A stretch of 6,268 bases of DNA from Paenibacillus sp. UBA6285 (lineage in GTDB: Bacteria; Bacillota; Bacilli; Paenibacillales; Paenibacillaceae). Below are positions 5,558 to 6,268 of the stretch, piece by piece (the first letter of the stretch is position 1; the number at the start of each line of letters is the position of its first letter). The stretch spans positions 1-6,268 of the forward strand of contig DJUJ01000153.1 of the NCBI GenBank assembly GCA_002438345.1, read 5' to 3'. Position numbers and translations under genes: made by a program. A model generated the notes under the pieces. It saw only the letters and a list, made by a program, of their open reading frames with translations, made no database searches and had not been told where the DNA came from.

Positions 5558-6268
5558 ATGGCGGTACGACATGAAACGGAGCTGTATGCTCCTTTGAAGG
5601 TTTTTTTTGAAAAGCAAGGATACAGCATCAAGGGTGAGGTTCGGACTTGCGATTTGGTGGGCATTCGTGAGGATTTAGAGCACCCTCTAATCGTAGAGAT
5701 GAAAAAATCGTTCAACCTGGCCTTGCTGCTGCAAGGGGTGGAACGGCTAAAGCTCAGTCCTACGGTCTATCTCGCAGTAGAACGTGTCCGTGATAAAAAA
5801 GGGGCGGTGAACCAGCGCTGGGGCGAGCTTAGCGGGTTATGCCGCCGTCTCGGCCTCGGACTAATCACCGTTGTTTTTTATAAGACCAAGGCCCCGCTGG
5901 TCGAGGTGCTCGTCGAGCCAGACGAGACGCCGCCTGCGCAGCGCAGCAACAAGCGGCGACGCGAGCGCCTGCTCTATGAGTTCCGCGAGCGCAGCGGTGA
6001 CTACAACGTTGGCGGCAGCACGCGCGTTAAGCTAGTGACTGCCTACCGCGAGAAAGCGCTGCGTGTCGCGCTTTCTCTACAAGCAGCGGAGGCGGAAGCC
6101 GCCGTCGCTGCGGAGAAGGCCGCTGCGAAGGCTTCGCTCGCAGCGGGCAAACGTGCAGCGGCGAGCACCGCTGCACAGGCTCCGTCGCTGAGCTCAGCGC
6201 CGGAGGGGCGTGCTGCCGGGGGCACGGCGGGCCGGGGGGGGGGGGGGGGGGGGGGGGGGCGAGGGGGG
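5558..6268 (+). CDS. DUF2161-type PD-(D/E)XK phosphodiesterase, 3' end missing
   Basis: The frame opens at ATG 5558 with a good ribosome binding site and stays open for 237 codons to the window edge, so the gene is partial. Residues 1-175 resemble the DUF2161 family of putative PD-(D/E)XK nucleases or phosphodiesterases. Candidate catalytic residues are E27 in GEVRTCDLVGI, D32, and E47 and K49 in LIVEMKKSFN, followed by LLLQGVERLKL and the conserved GDYNVGGSTRVKLVTAYREKALR at about 147-169. No substrate is known to me. After residue about 175 the sequence becomes Ala/Glu/Lys-rich low complexity, whereas family members as I recall them continue into a C-terminal winged-helix-like segment. That part may follow the insertion beyond the window. 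Base composition turns strongly GC-rich from about 5890, and codons after about 6233 are poly-G (glycine) and not trustworthy. The gene has its own promoter and is divergent from prkA. Confidence 0.82.
   Translation, partial: MAVRHETELYAPLKVFFEKQGYSIKGEVRTCDLVGIREDLEHPLIVEMKKSFNLALLLQGVERLKLSPTVYLAVERVRDKKGAVNQRWGELSGLCRRLGLGLITVVFYKTKAPLVEVLVEPDETPPAQRSNKRRRERLLYEFRERSGDYNVGGSTRVKLVTAYREKALRVALSLQAAEAEAAVAAEKAAAKASLAAGKRAAASTAAQAPSLSSAPEGRAAGGTAGRGGGGGGGGRGG
6234..6268. other. Poly-G tract at window end, probable sequencing artefact
   Basis: Twenty-six consecutive G residues (6234-6259) are followed by C, G, A and six more G residues to the end. This pattern is typical of no-signal base calls at read or contig ends in two-colour sequencing. 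The preceding GC-rich, low-complexity coding sequence would also be hard to sequence and assemble. Coding inference should stop near 6230. Confidence 0.85.

Noticed and set aside
6043..6225. Minus-strand frame rich in alanine
   Set aside because: It is a shadow of the GC-rich low-complexity end of the DUF2161 gene.

Overview
The window fits a spore-forming low-to-mid GC Firmicute, most likely Paenibacillus or a close relative. The evidence is a SpoVR-family gene, a full-length PrkA of the Bacillus type, strong AGGAGG-like ribosome binding sites, intrinsic terminators and moderate GC. The genus is inferred from protein flavour and from the intergenic repeat style; no marker gene settles it.

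Layout. 1-396: no supported gene; a candidate mother-cell (sigma-E type) promoter lies at 317-345. 451-1842 (+): spoVR, ended by a strong hairpin at 1883-1923 that has T-rich tails on both strands. 1943-2239: intergenic, holding two compact hairpins (1972-1994 and 2002-2021) and a long imperfect inverted repeat (2038-2211). 2240-3166 (-): a regulator with an N-terminal AraC DNA-binding domain and a C-terminal GyrI-like effector domain, convergent with spoVR. 3167-3432: intergenic, with three short direct repeats that could be operator sites. 3433-3459: terminator of the next gene. 3481-5376 (-): prkA, 631 codons. 5377-5557: divergent intergenic region with a near-consensus sigma-A promoter for the next gene. 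5558-6268 (+): DUF2161-type PD-(D/E)XK protein, running off the window end into a 26-base G run that looks like a sequencing or contig-end artefact.

How the genes relate. PrkA (AAA+ ATPase, described both as a protein kinase and as an ATP-dependent protease) and SpoVR (spore cortex formation) belong to a widely co-occurring trio with YhbH. Here spoVR and prkA are close but on opposite strands, separated by an unrelated AraC/GyrI regulator, and yhbH is not in the window. So the sporulation module is present but rearranged. The AraC/GyrI regulator and the DUF2161 protein have no evident pathway link to it beyond position.

I found no mobile element with a transposase, no CRISPR array, no rRNA or tRNA, and no clear undescribed multi-gene system. 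The strongest unexplained signal is the long inverted repeat with its adjoining hairpins between spoVR and the araC-type gene.
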